In this document: positions 37,432 through 47,000 of the stretch, one piece after another
Layout: each line of letters opens with the position of its first letter
How positions within the stretch are numbered: position 1 is the stretch's first letter
DNA from: Williamsoniiplasma luminosum
Lineage (GTDB): Bacteria > Bacillota_I > Bacilli_A > Mycoplasmatales > Mycoplasmataceae
Assembly: GCF_002803985.1 (NCBI RefSeq)
Contig: NZ_CP024963.1
Location: forward strand, 124,001 to 188,000
Direction of reading: 5' to 3'
DNA length: 64,000 nucleotides
Position numbers and translations under genes: made by a program
The notes under the pieces: generated by a model
The model's input: only the letters and a program-made list of their open reading frames with translations
Database searches by the model: none
Told to the model about the DNA's origin: nothing

Positions 37432-37926
37432 TTATTCTGATTTTGTTTTAGCAACTTCTTTAGTTACTAACATAAATTGACGTAGTGGGTAAATCAATGA
37501 TGAAGCGAACATACTGTATAATTCATCTTTTGATGGAATTGATGCAACTTCATTGATTGCTTGAGTATCCATTACTGCACCTTCGTAAATTCCGGCTTTT
37601 AAAACCAATTTTTCGTTTTCTTTTGCAAAGTTAGCGATTAATTTAGCTGGTGCAATTGGATCTTCTGAAAATAAGAAAACATTTTGTTGAGTTAAGAATG
37701 CTTCTAATGCATCAAACCCTGCTTCTTTAGCTGCCCTACGTACTAGTGAATCTTTGTAAACTTTAATTTCAATGTTTTTTGTTAAACACAAACGACGCAA
37801 TTGTGTCATTTGGGCAACTGTTAAATGTTTATATTCAGCAATTGCAACACCGTTAGATTTTAGTTTATTCATGATTTCAGCAACTATTTCAGCTTTTTGT
37901 TTATGAGCTGGTCTTTCTAATTTCAT
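37432..37926 (-). CDS. rplJ: 50S ribosomal protein L10
   Basis: 164 residues; forms the L7/L12 stalk base. The N-terminal LERPAHKQKAEIVAEI and internal YKDSLVRRAAKEAGF are typical. Autoregulation is expected through the leader upstream. Confidence 0.97.
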   Translation of the reverse strand: MKLERPAHKQKAEIVAEIMNKLKSNGVAIAEYKHLTVAQMTQLRRLCLTKNIEIKVYKDSLVRRAAKEAGFDALEAFLTQQNVFLFSEDPIAPAKLIANFAKENEKLVLKAGIYEGAVMDTQAINEVASIPSKDELYSMFASSLIYPLRQFMLVTKEVAKTKSE

Positions 37927-37929
37927 AGA

Positions 37930-38095
37930 ACCCTCTTTCTAACTATTAATTCCGAAAATAAAACCTCGAGTAAACCCGAGGAAAAAACAAAAAAGTTTTA
38001 TTAAAAACATTTTATTTCCTCGGCCGCAAATTAAGAATTTTCATTCAGCGACTGTCTTAGGTAACTAATAGCATATTTATAATAGCATATTTTTC
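37930..38095 (-). promoter_or_regulatory. L10 leader and attenuator-like hairpin
   Basis: Upstream of rplJ the minus strand holds CTAAGACAG ... TTTGCGGCCGAGGAAATAA, matching the L10 leader pattern (GCCGAGG after a kink-turn region), in which L10(L12)4 binds its own mRNA. It is followed by a hairpin CCTCGGGTTTACTCGAGG and TTTTATTTT just before rplJ, a likely intrinsic terminator used for control. Confidence 0.75.
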
Positions 38096-38550
38096 ATAAA
38101 ATGCACCTTTTATTATTTGCACTAGGTGTAATTATCTTTGAAATGTGTTTTTTTTATAAAAAACCCCCATTAAATGGGGGACGGGCCGCAATGGCCAAAT
38201 AAGGAGAACTTTTATGTTTTTTAGACATAAAAATAAAATCACAAATCGACATATATAGCATTTATATTCATTGATCTGTGAATTCCTTAAATATATCGTA
38301 CAAGTTTTTGCAAAAATAGAAAGGGCGAGCATAAAAAAAACAACAATATTTAACAAATATTATTAAGGTCCACTTTCAGGGGGCTTTTATAGCAACAACA
38401 ATCTGTTATTGCTATAAAGATTGTAATCATAAGTTGAGTTACAATTTTAAATTTTTCAAAAATAGTGTCGTTTTCGTTTGAAAATAACACTATTTTTGTC
38501 AAAAAAGGCATTTCAAAAGTAGTTTTTGGAGTTTATGCTAAAATATATTC
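38096..38550. other. Structured non-coding region upstream of the L10 leader
   Basis: About 450 bases with no convincing gene but many stems. There is a terminator hairpin (CCCCCAT/ATGGGGG, 38164-38180, T6 on the minus strand), GGCC(ATTG)CGGCC next to it, TTTTATGT/ACATAAAA, TATAGCAA/TTGCTATA near 38400, AATATT/AATATT with T8 on the minus strand near 38350, and an AAAAATAGTGT/ACACTATTTTT stem near 38460-38497. At least one leftward RNA ends at 38164. A 14-codon frame with AAGGAG (plus strand, ATG 38214) is probably incidental. Confidence 0.5.
38157..38180 (-). terminator. Leftward terminator upstream of the L10 promoter
   Basis: CCCCCAT/ATGGGGG stem with TTTTTT on the minus strand. The transcript it ends is not identified. 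Confidence 0.65.
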
Positions 38551-38626
38551 AGGGGTGGCCCTCCTTTGTTAAAGTATTCATATTGTATTCCTTGTTCTCT
38601 CTCTTTTTGTGTTACGGCTGCCTCAA
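38551..38626 (+). ncRNA. Unassigned small RNA with closed terminal stem
   Basis: An extended -10 (TGCTAAAAT, 38536-38544) places a start near 38551. GGGGTGGCC (38552-38560) pairs along all nine bases with GGCTGCCTC (38616-38624), using three G-U pairs. Those G-U pairs would become mismatches on the other strand, which supports rightward transcription. The enclosed part is pyrimidine-rich (TTGTTCTCTCTCTTTTTG). Length and rod shape recall Mollicute 4.5S RNA, but the SRP core (GGAAGGAAGCAG) is absent. Family unknown. Confidence 0.5.
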
Positions 38627-38646
38627 AAAAATCTCATTATAAAAGT

Positions 38647-38670
38647 AAAGACCCTCATTTGAGGGTCTTT
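38647..38670. terminator. Terminator shared by the small RNA and the adenosyltransferase gene
   Basis: AAAGACCCTCA/TGAGGGTCTTT, 11 bp with a two-base gap; T-rich on both sides. Confidence 0.7.
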
Positions 38671-38677
38671 CTATTAA

Positions 38678-39205
38678 TTAAAATTCGATTCCTTCACGAG
38701 CAATAACACCCTCATCCAGATAGTGCTTAATTGGTTTTATTTCTGAGATCAAATTTGCAACTTGATTAAGTTCTGCAAATGAATATCTACCCGAAAGCGC
38801 AACTTCTAAATGCTTGGATTTATTTTTAAGTGCTTCAACCAAATCTTTTTGATCAATAAATCCATTTTGAACAGCTCCTAAAATTTCATCAGCTAATAAA
38901 ATATCTAGTTTTTCATTTTTCAATTGTTGTTTGAAGTATTCGTACCCTTCAAGTGTTTCTTTTTTAAATGTTTCAACTTCTTTTGGGTCCATTTCTCAAA
39001 CAAACTTGGTTGAGAAATGATAAAAAGATTTAATATGAACACCTAATTTTTCTAAAATTGCATTTTCACTTGTTGGTCTGTTTTTTAAAAAACGGACGTA
39101 TTCGACTTTTTTACCAGCCCCAAGTGCTCTTAAAACCATCCCGTTCAGGATTGAAGTTTTACCTTTTCCTTCTCCACAATAAATATGTATATAACCTTTT
39201 TCCAT
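38678..39205 (-). CDS. Cob(I)alamin adenosyltransferase-family (CobO/BtuR-type) protein
   Basis: 175 residues. ATG 39205 has AGGAG at normal distance; a longer frame upstream lacks a ribosome site. The P-loop GEGKGKTS and the helix ILNGMVLRALGAGKKVEYVRF are typical of CobO/BtuR, which adenosylates corrinoids, and LLADEILGAVQNG matches the family's Walker-B region. One TGA (Trp). No other corrinoid gene is seen here, so the physiological substrate is uncertain. Confidence 0.8.
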
Positions 39206-39279
39206 AACACTCCTTTTTAAAATTATATAAACAAAAATACCAATAAGTGGTATTTTCATTGAATTGTAAAAGATTTCCA

Positions 39280-39312
39280 TTTTAAAATAATTTCTTGATT
39301 ATTTTAAAATTT
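39280..39312 (-). terminator. Terminator after secreted family copy D
   Basis: Palindrome ATTTTAAAATAATTT / AAATTATTTTAAAAT-like arms around CTTG, 39280-39312, just past the stop at 39315. Confidence 0.5.
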
Positions 39313-39314
39313 AA

Positions 39315-39989
39315 TTATTGTGATCAAGGTCCGTCTCAAAATGTGCTTCAAGAACCATACCAAACACCTTTGTGTTGGGAATTTACTTGTGAAAGATATT
39401 TAGACCCACCTTGTTGGTAAAGTGATTTTCCTGTTAGAGTTCCAAGAACTCCAAATTCTGGAATCGTTTCAAGAAAGACTTTTCCCCCTTCATCGATGTT
39501 CGTCACTGATCAAAACATCATTGTCAAATAATTAGTTAATGAATCATCTAAATGTCATTTAGTATAACCAAATCAGTACCATGGGTTTTCTATTCATAAG
39601 CCTTGAGTACCTACTTTTTGTACCGAAACATTAAAATTATATTTTCCGTTTTCCAAAATAAGCATTTTTGATTCAAACATTTTGTTTAAAACTTTAGAAA
39701 AGTTTTGATCTAAAAATACATTTTGGATTTTTAGATTTTGGATTTGTTTGATTTGATTAACATCTAAAGTTAATGACCCATCTTTTTGCTTAATCGCATT
39801 AATAAAAATGTTTTTAATTTCTGATTCGTTTTTTGAGTTGATTTCTTCACTCATAATTTTTGCAATTTTTTCTACATAATTATAATTATTATTAACAACA
39901 ACTTGATGTTTTTGTGTTATTTGTGGCACCATTGCCCCAATCGAACTTGCGCTTAAAAATGTAGAACTTAACAAGATTGCTAGTTTCAT
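39315..39989 (-). CDS. Secreted Trp-rich family protein, copy D
   Basis: 224 residues: signal peptide MKLAILLSSTFLSASSIGA, helical middle region (ESEIKNIFINAIKQKDG, NVFLDQNFSKVLNKMFES), and the C-terminal domain WIENPWYWFGYTKWHLDD, IPE, GGSKYL, HKGVWYGSW, GPWSQ. It is the most diverged member (ENPWYW for ETYWYW). It lies between the adenosyltransferase gene and rplA, 18 kb from copy C, so the family is dispersed as well as tandem. Confidence 0.85.
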
Positions 39990-40008
39990 ATTTTTTTCTC
40001 CTATTTCT

Positions 40009-40029
40009 AAAAACTCAATTTCTTTGAGT
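40009..40029 (-). promoter_or_regulatory. 5' leader hairpin plus T-tract of copy D
   Basis: ACTCAA (40013-40018) pairs with TTGAGT (40024-40029) around five bases; on the minus strand T5 follows, then AGGAG and ATG 39989. Confidence 0.45.
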
Positions 40030-40165
40030 GTTGAATTATGAAATTTTTTTATTATTTTTTAATTAGCATCTGAAAGAAACTGGTCTTCTTTAATAATTAT
40101 ATTCCTTTTGAAAATAGAAATATGATTATCAATAAATATCATTAAAATTAACAACTGAATCAAAA

Positions 40166-40186
40166 AACACTAGCAAAGCTAGTGTT
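40166..40186 (-). terminator. Terminator after rplA
   Basis: AACACTAGC/GCTAGTGTT, nine base pairs around AAA, followed by T6 on the minus strand. Confidence 0.8.
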
Positions 40187-40223
40187 GTCAAAATTATTAA
40201 ATCTATTTAAATTTAAGAGATTT

Positions 40224-40940
40224 TTATTTTTTTGATTCAGTAAATGAACCTTTCATTCCTGGAGCTAAAACTTTAATTCCAGGACCCATTGTTGTAGAGA
40301 CTGTTACATTTAACATGTATTCACCTTTTACAGTTTGGGGTTTTGATTTTTGGATTACCTCTAATAATGCATTGAAGTTAGCTTGTAATTGTTCAATTGT
40401 GAATGAAGTTTTACCTAAAATTGAGTGAATATTTCCTTCTTTATCAGCACGGTATTCAACTTTTCCTTTTTTAACATCTTCAATTGCTTTAGCAACATCC
40501 ATTGTAACTGTTCCAGTTTTTGGGTTTGGCATTAATCCTTTTGGCCCCAAAACTTTTCCAATTGCTCCTAATTTTGCCATCATTTCTGGGGTTGCAATAA
40601 TTACATCAAAATCAAATCAGTTTTCTTTTTGGATTTTTGTAATTAATTCTTCTCCACCAACAAAGTCAGCTTTTGCATCAGTTGCTTCTTTAGTTTTAGT
40701 ATTTGTTAAAACTAAGATTTTTTGAGATTTACCAGTTCCTGATGGAAGCACGATTGCTCCACGGATTTGTTGATCTGCTTTTTTTGGATCAATATTTAAA
40801 TTAAATGCAATTTCAACTGTTGCATCAAATTTAGTAATTGATGTATCTTTAGCTAATTGTAAAGCTGTTTTTGGATCATATTGAGTATGACGTTCAACTT
40901 TAGCAGAAGCTACTTTTAATTTTTTTGATAACTTAGCCAT
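40224..40940 (-). CDS. rplA: 50S ribosomal protein L1
   Basis: 238 residues, one TGA (Trp in NWFDFD). [19 protein letters not shown] and [20 protein letters not shown] are diagnostic; the latter contacts 23S rRNA and the L1 regulatory RNA. Start and rplK stop overlap as TAATG. Confidence 0.98.
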
Positions 40941-41368
40941 TATTTGTCGTCTCCCATTCCTTCAATTTTGATTCCCATATTTTTTGCAGTTCCAGCAATG
41001 ATTTTCATTGCACTTTCAACTGAATTTGCATTCAAGTCTACTAATTTGTATTCTGCAATTTTTTTGATTTCATCAACAGAGATTGTTGCAACAACTTCTT
41101 TACCAGATAGTTTTGCACCTTTTTGAATATTTGCTGCTCTTTTCAATAACACTGCAGCTGGTGTTGTTTTTAAAACGAAGTCAAAAGATTTGTCATTATA
41201 CGCTGTAATAACAACCGGAACAACGTCTCCGGCACGTTCTTTTGTTGCCTCATTGAATTGTTTTGTGAATTCAGGCATGTTAATTCCTAATGAAGCCAAT
41301 TCTGCTCCTGGTTTTGCTTGCATAGCCATAAATTCTAATTTTGCTATACGTGTGATTTTTTTAGCCAC
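40940..41368 (-). CDS. rplK: 50S ribosomal protein L11
   Basis: 142 residues; binds the GTPase-associated region of 23S rRNA. The start is GTG at 41368 with AGGAGG upstream. [19 protein letters not shown] and [12 protein letters not shown] are typical. In this lineage the N-terminus usually reads KVAKQIxxxIPAGKANP; here it is shorter and altered ([18 protein letters not shown]), lacking the usual Pro pair. Confidence 0.96.
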   Translation of the reverse strand: MAKKITRIAKLEFMAMQAKPGAELASLGINMPEFTKQFNEATKERAGDVVPVVITAYNDKSFDFVLKTTPAAVLLKRAANIQKGAKLSGKEVVATISVDEIKKIAEYKLVDLNANSVESAMKIIAGTAKNMGIKIEGMGDDK

Positions 41369-41416
41369 GGGTAATACCTCCTAAAGTATTAAATCTGTGT
41401 CACATCTTTACTCGCT

Positions 41417-41447
41417 GTGGTTCATACGAATTTGTTTGATTCTCCCA
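41417..41447 (-). promoter_or_regulatory. Leader hairpin of the rplK-rplA operon
   Basis: On the minus strand GTGG...CCAC closes a stem containing GAGAAT and GAATT-like inner pairs, followed by a long leader and AGGAGG before rplK. Ribosomal-protein autoregulatory leaders commonly sit here; I cannot assign the exact binding protein. Confidence 0.4.
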
Positions 41448-41510
41448 CAATAAAAATCGACCTATTAATTTTATCACCTTTCTTTAGAAATGAAAGGGGA
41501 AATATTAGTA

Positions 41511-41569
41511 AAAAATCTCCAAAAAACGAAAACAAATTTGTTGTTATTTTTCATTTTTTGGAGATTTTT
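41511..41569 (-). terminator. Terminator after nusG
   Basis: 16-base complementary arms (41511-41526 and 41554-41569) with a 27-base spacer containing a further stem; T-rich on the minus strand. Confidence 0.7.
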
Positions 41570-41577
41570 GAATTAAA

Positions 41578-42168
41578 TTAAAATTCTTTTAATGATTCAA
41601 TATTGGCGATTGAAACTTCAGCTGGTGTATAACGACCAAAAATTTCAACTGAAACGATCGCTGTTTTTCCTTCGGGATCTAATTCTAAAATTTTTCCTTC
41701 AGTCCCTTTGTAAGGGCCATCATTGATTAAGACGATTTGATCAACTACAAAACCAACATTTTCAGGTTCAGCTGTTTGTTCTTCAATCATTTCTTTATCT
41801 GGGGTTGTTAACATTTTAATTACTTCATCATCAGTTAATGGAAATGGTTTAGCCCCTCTTCCAGATGAACCAATAAACCCAGTTACCCCTGGAGTATTAC
41901 GAACAACAAATCATGCATGTTCACTCATAATCATATTGATAAAAATATAACCAGGAAATCTATTTTTGATCACTTCTTTGCCTGCTTTTGTTGTTGTTAA
42001 ACCTTTTGAAATTCTTACATCAAAAACATCACTTTGTAAGTTAGAAGTTTTAATTTTTTGAACTAAATCTGAAAGCACTTTGTCTTCGTGACCAGTTTGT
42101 GAATTGATTACAAATCACTGCCCCTTCATATTTAATAATTCATCGATTAGTTTGTTGTTGTCTATCAT
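41578..42168 (-). CDS. nusG: Transcription antitermination factor NusG
   Basis: 196 residues, TGA as Trp twice. The NGN domain has GQWFVINSQTGHEDKV, FPGYIFINM and VRNTPGVTGFIG; the C-terminal KOW domain has VLINDGPYKGTEGKILE. It couples RNA polymerase to the ribosome. Follows secE by 10 bases. Confidence 0.97.
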
Positions 42169-42178
42169 TTCTTACTCC

Positions 42179-42574
42179 TTATGTTACTTTTATCAAAACA
42201 AATAATTGTTGCAATCCCAAATCTATCAAGAAGAACATCGCTGCAGTTATCACCATGAAAATTATAACTGTGACATATTTATTTGTTAAGTTTTTAGATG
42301 TTGATCATTTGATTTTGTTAACTTCCTTAACTAGTTTTACAGGAAATTCTTTGGTTGCTAATTTAAGATCAATTTTGTCTTTTGGGTCTTTGGTTTTTTT
42401 AACTTTAATCTTTCGATTAGTTTCTTTTTTTAACTCTTTTAAATTCTTGGGTTCTTTTGATTGTTCAAGTTGTTCAACTTGGTTTTCAACCCCTGGTTCA
42501 AGAGTTGGATCAGCTTGTTTTTTTTCAGCTTTAAGTTTTTTATTGAATAGTTTATCAAACAATTTCTTAAACAT
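42179..42574 (-). CDS. secE: Preprotein translocase SecE
   Basis: 131 residues, long for Mollicutes. A Lys/Glu-rich cytoplasmic N-terminus of about 85 residues precedes the conserved amphipathic helix (FPVKLVKEVNKIKW) and a single transmembrane segment (VTVIIFMVITAAMFFLI). TGA supplies the conserved Trp. Part of the SecYEG channel used by SecA. Confidence 0.93.
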
Positions 42575-42576
42575 GA

Positions 42577-42735
42577 TTACCTAGTCTCCTTATGCAGTGT
42601 ATGTTGGTTGCAAGTTGAACAAAATTTTTTCACTTCTAAACGCTCTTTTTGTGTCAAAGTGCTTTTAGTTAAAGTGTAATTACGATTCAAACATATTTCA
42701 CATACTAAAATAATTTTTCTACTATTAGAACCCAT
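42577..42735 (-). CDS. rpmG: 50S ribosomal protein L33 (zinc form)
   Basis: 52 residues, no [13 protein letters not shown] and the second pair CSTC form the four-cysteine zinc site. Overlaps closely with secE (2-base gap). The rpmG-secE-nusG order is conserved in Firmicutes. Confidence 0.92.
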   Translation of the reverse strand: MGSNSRKIILVCEICLNRNYTLTKSTLTQKERLEVKKFCSTCNQHTLHKETR

Positions 42736-42764
42736 AAAAACCTACCTATAATCTTATTTTTATA

Positions 42765-43343
42765 TTATACAAGCATTTTAGATAAATCACTAATGGTTTT
42801 ATTAAGAATTCTTTTTAATTTGTTTCTTGAAATTTCATATTTTTTGGAAATTTCAACATACGTTGTTCCTGATACATATTCTTGAAAGAAAATTTTTGCC
42901 ATTTCATCATTTTCTGATGATTCAAAATAATCATCAATAGCGATTTTCATTGTTAGCTCACTTGAAAAATTTTCGATTGTGTTTTCGTTTTCGATTCACT
43001 CATATTCAATCACGTTGAAATTCAAAATGCGGTGTCGATTATTAACAAACGCAGCAGCATAATCCATGCATTTTCAATAGACTGAATCAATGACAAAGTT
43101 GATCATTGTCTTTCTTGTTTTCATACTCATAAATTTGCTTATTGCTTCATCAAAAGCCATTCAAGCAATTGATGTAAAATCATTTCTTTCAAGTGGAATA
43201 CTTGGAAATTTACTTAGAACTCGAGTGATTGCAAATTGAATTGGTTTTTCCAATTTTGCAAACAGCTCATATTTTTCATGTATTTCAGTTTCGCTTCATT
43301 TTGCATTTGTAAGATTGAAGCTTATTTGGGGGTAGTTGTCCAT
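42765..43343 (-). CDS. Sigma-70-type factor, SigH-like by position
   Basis: 192 residues, several TGA (Trp). TAGGAG precedes ATG 43343. A region-2-like part (PLERNDFTSIAWMAFDEAI ... NFVIDSVYWKCMDYA) and a region-4 helix-turn-helix (FFQEYVSGTTYVEISKKYEI followed by SRNKLKRILNK) are present; the whole length fits two-domain alternative sigma factors. In Bacillus, sigH sits immediately upstream of rpmG-secE-nusG-rplK, exactly as here, so this is probably the SigH lineage. Regions are diverged. Target promoters are unknown. Confidence 0.72.
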
Positions 43344-43516
43344 CTCATCTCCTAAGCAGTTTGTCTGCTTAGAGAAAATTATTATCCAAAAAAAATATTT
43401 TACAAGGTGTTTTTACAAGAAAAAAATAAAATTTATTGGTTATTTTTTTGAAAAAAAATCTAAATAGAGATATAAGATAACCCCAAATTTAGATTTTGTT
43501 TTTTACATTTTTAAAC

Positions 43517-43705
43517 CTACAAAAGAACAATTATAAGTGTGATTCCAAAAATTAAAAAAATTGTAAGAATTGGTATGACTCATTTAAACACCTTTTTTCG
43601 TCATTCTTTTAAAACTTTTGTGCAATGTACACATTTTGAAATAGTGTAACCATCACAAGAACTTGGATTAGTACAACCGATTATTTTGTTATTAATATTT
43701 TCCAT
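43517..43705 (-). CDS. Small membrane protein with a cysteine cluster
   Basis: 62 residues, TGA as Trp twice. AAAGGAAT precedes ATG 43705. The N-terminus has four Cys in CTNPSSC and CVHC (a zinc-ribbon pattern), then a basic stretch and one transmembrane helix (WVIPILTIFLIFGITLIIVL). No stop-free shadow explains it. It lies between the sigma gene and the helicase-nuclease, the latter starting 3.2 kb upstream on the same strand. Function unknown. Confidence 0.6.
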
Positions 43706-43739
43706 TTTTATTCCTTTCTTCATTAAATATTGTCATTAT

Positions 43740-46700
43740 TTAAAACTTAGATTTTAATCTTTTTTCTTTATTGTTAATTAAAATCGAAATGTCATTTATA
43801 ATTTTTTCTTTTTTTAATTTGAAATCTATTTCTGTAATTCTGTAGATATCATATCCTTTATGTTCCAAGAATTCTTGTCGAGATTTGTCGCTTAAATATT
43901 TATCCACACCTTGACCACCATGGTATGCGTAGCCATCTACTTCTATCCCAAATATAAATCGGTTCTTAGAATCCACTAATGCAATATCAATAGAATAACT
44001 CCCAACTTCATATTGTTTTATTAGTTTTGTTTTATATTCTGTTTTAACATTATTTATAATGAAATCTACAACATCTCTCTCAAAACCCGAATCTACCTCA
44101 CCAAAAGATTCTTCAATTTTCATATGTGGTTTATTTGAAAATTTCTTTTGTTCTGTGTGGTTCATATTTAAAAATTCTAATCAATTTTTAAATGTTTGAA
44201 AATCATCAGAGTTTGCTGATTTTACATTCTTAGAATTGACCGATTTTACAACTATCATCTTATGTTTAGCTCTTGATATTGCAACGTTTAATGCATGCTT
44301 GCCACCTTGTCTTGCGACATATGTTGAACCAATGTTTGTGTTTGAATCATAAACAACAGATACGATAACAATCTCCGCTTCATCCCCTTGAATATTTTCT
44401 ATATTTCTAACAACCAATTTTTCATCTTCCATAGCCTTATAGAGTAGTGGATATTTTTCTAATATTTCTTTTTCGATTAATTGTCTTTGATTAGCATTGA
44501 AAGTTAAGATTATCATAGACTCATATTTATTTAAGTGTTTCATCGCTAGATAGATTACTTGATTTGCTTCAACTTTATTTGTACCAGAATCTCATTCACC
44601 ATCAACATTAATAACTTCAATTGGATCTTCTTCACAATATTGTTCATGATCTAAAACATCAAGTTCAGAATTGTAAAATTCTTTTGCCGAAAATGACATC
44701 AATGCAGCTGAAGAAGATCTATAGTTTTGGTTTAACATAACTTCAAACACACCCTTATCGAAGGCATAATCTAAAAGTGATTCTGCATTTTCAGCAACAT
44801 CTTCTTCCTCTTCATCTATATCATTAACTGATCTAGTAGTAAATCATCTAGATGGTTGCATTTGTTGTGTGTCACCAGCTAAAATTTTTGTTTTTGCTAA
44901 ATATAAAATCGGTAGCCCCACTTCTAAAAACATTTGAGAAGATTCATCTAAAATTGCATAGTCAAAATATTCTTTTTCTCAATTAATAAATTCTGTTTGT
45001 GGTGTGGTTATTATTACAGGAAATAATTCTTTGATTATTGAAACGTGGTCGTTCATGAATTTGATTGGAATTCTCCTTCCTGCTCTAACTGCATTAGCAA
45101 ACCTTTTGTAATCCTTGTATTCTTCTGTTTTTGTTTTGTGTCAATGTTGAATTTTATAAATAGTTTTAGATGACAAGACATCAACAAGATATTGTTCATC
45201 TGATTTGTGCTTTAATCTTTGAAGGTTATTATCTGAACATTCAAGAATATCCTTGACATCTTGTGGTGTGGTTAGTTTTAATTGTTCAACAATTATATTA
45301 AGATCCATATTAACGTTGTTTAAAATATCAAGTGCTTTTGTACAAATTTCTTTAACAAATTTAGGAGTAATTTTAAATCACAAAAATTTTTTATATTGAA
45401 TATTATTCATTAACATGAAATCAGCTTCGTATTTTTTTAAATTAGAAAATTCTATTGGATATTGAAATTCAGTGGAAAGTTTCAATATCATATAGATAAG
45501 TTCTTTTTTTGGATAGAAAGCTTCAATTAGTGAAATTGATGTATAAAATGTTTCATTTTTTTAGTTCTAGAAATAATTTCCAACATTTTTTGTTCAGTTT
45601 TAGAAATAATTTCTCTATTTTGTCTTTGCCCAAACCCACTACTGTTTTCAACCATTTGAATAAATTTTTGCAATGGTTTATAAAATTCGGTCTTGTCCAT
45701 TTTGTTGTCATTCAACAAGAATAGCGCAAACGGAGCAATTTTGCCTAGTCTTTTTTTGAGAACATCTAATGCAGCCTTTTTTTGCGACATCACAATAGCT
45801 TTGTTATTATTTGCAAGTACATTCGCAATAATGTTTGCAATAACTTGTGATTTTCCCGTTCCTGGAGGGCCTCAAATGATAGTGTCTTGAATTAATGATG
45901 AAATTAATGCTTTATCTTGTGAAAAATTACTTGGTTGAATTCTAAGAATCTCACCAGATCTTCCTGTCACAAATGTTTCTACATTTTCTTTATAGATATT
46001 TTTATTTGGTTCCACGTCTAATATTTCATCAATTTCGTCATTTTCAATAATTTTTTGCATTACTTTTCTCAATTGACCACCAGAGGGTTTGAACATTCCT
46101 AAAATTACACCAGGATGGAATAACAAATTTTTATTTTTAACATCGCCGGCTTTTTTTTCAATAAATTCTGCACTTAAATCTATACTCATTTCATCAATGT
46201 TTAATTGATGAAGAATTTTATTCAATAAGTCAGAAAATTCATCATCTTGTTGAAAAATATCAGAATTTATGGGCAACCCCGCCTCACTTAACATAAAGAT
46301 TAATTTTTCATTTATTTTTCAAGTATCTTCACTTTTTATTTGAATGTCTTCATCTTGAATGTTCAATTGAACCTCTTTAAGAAGCAACGGGGCATATAAT
46401 TCCTTTGTTGGTGTTTTCAATGAAATAAATAATGTAGCAACATGCAGAGGCCAGATATTTTCTTGAATATTAGAGTCCAAAACTTTACGTCGATATTGCT
46501 TTCATCTAGTTTTTTCTTTTTGTCGTTTTTCTTCTAATGATTCTAGCAATTCATTTTTTGTAGATAAAAAAGTTTTCGGATCCATTAAGAGTATTTTTTT
46601 AGTGTTGAAAAGCTTTTCTTTATATTTTGCGTATAGATCAATAATAATCTCTGGAGAATCCGTGGTTTTTACTTTAGTAATTAAATCCAAGATATCAATT

Positions 46701-46903
46701 TCGTTTAATGTGATGGTAAATTGTTTTTGATTTATTATTTTATTCGAAATAGTCTTCGAAAATTTGGTTGTCATATCAAAAGAATCTATATTATTTACTT
46801 TTGTATGTAAATTCTGATCTCTTCCTTTAATATCTAGTAAATTGTTTAATAGTCTAGTATATTTCTTATCGCTTTTTTTTGATTCTGATTGAATTCCAGT
46901 CAT
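43740..46903 (-). CDS. SF1 helicase with C-terminal nuclease (Hhe-like defence protein), needs a -1 shift
   Basis: ATG 46903 has AAGGAG; the protein is 1054 residues if a -1 shift occurs at A7 (45556-45562), otherwise 458. An N-terminal DUF4011-like region leads to Walker A GPPGTGKSQV, motif II AILDESSQM, GDTQQMQPSRW, QNYRSSS, QGDEAEIVIVS and NVAISRAKHKMIVV. The C-terminus is a PD-(D/E)xK nuclease of Vsr/DUF559 type: FERDV, then SIDIAL, GIEVDGYAYHGGQGVDK. The DUF4011-helicase-Vsr arrangement matches the described Hhe antiphage system. The zero frame stops at 45527; the frame change keeps an open, conserved reading on both sides. Confidence 0.75.
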
Positions 46904-47000
46904 ATTTTTGTTTTGCTCCTTCACTTTCAACATTAAAACTTAAAAAATAAGCATAATTTTATCAATTAATGCTTATTTAACCATTATTTTGGGTTTTTGA

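Noticed and set aside
38214-38258. Fourteen-codon frame with AAGGAG.
   Set aside because: Very short, and its start lies in a hairpin arm; no supporting context.
38551-38626. Possible 4.5S (SRP) RNA because of length and rod shape.
   Set aside because: The invariant GGAAGGAAGCAG core is absent on both strands.
42255-42584. 109-residue rightward frame over secE.
   Set aside because: Antisense shadow of the Lys/Glu-rich secE N-terminus; no ribosome site.
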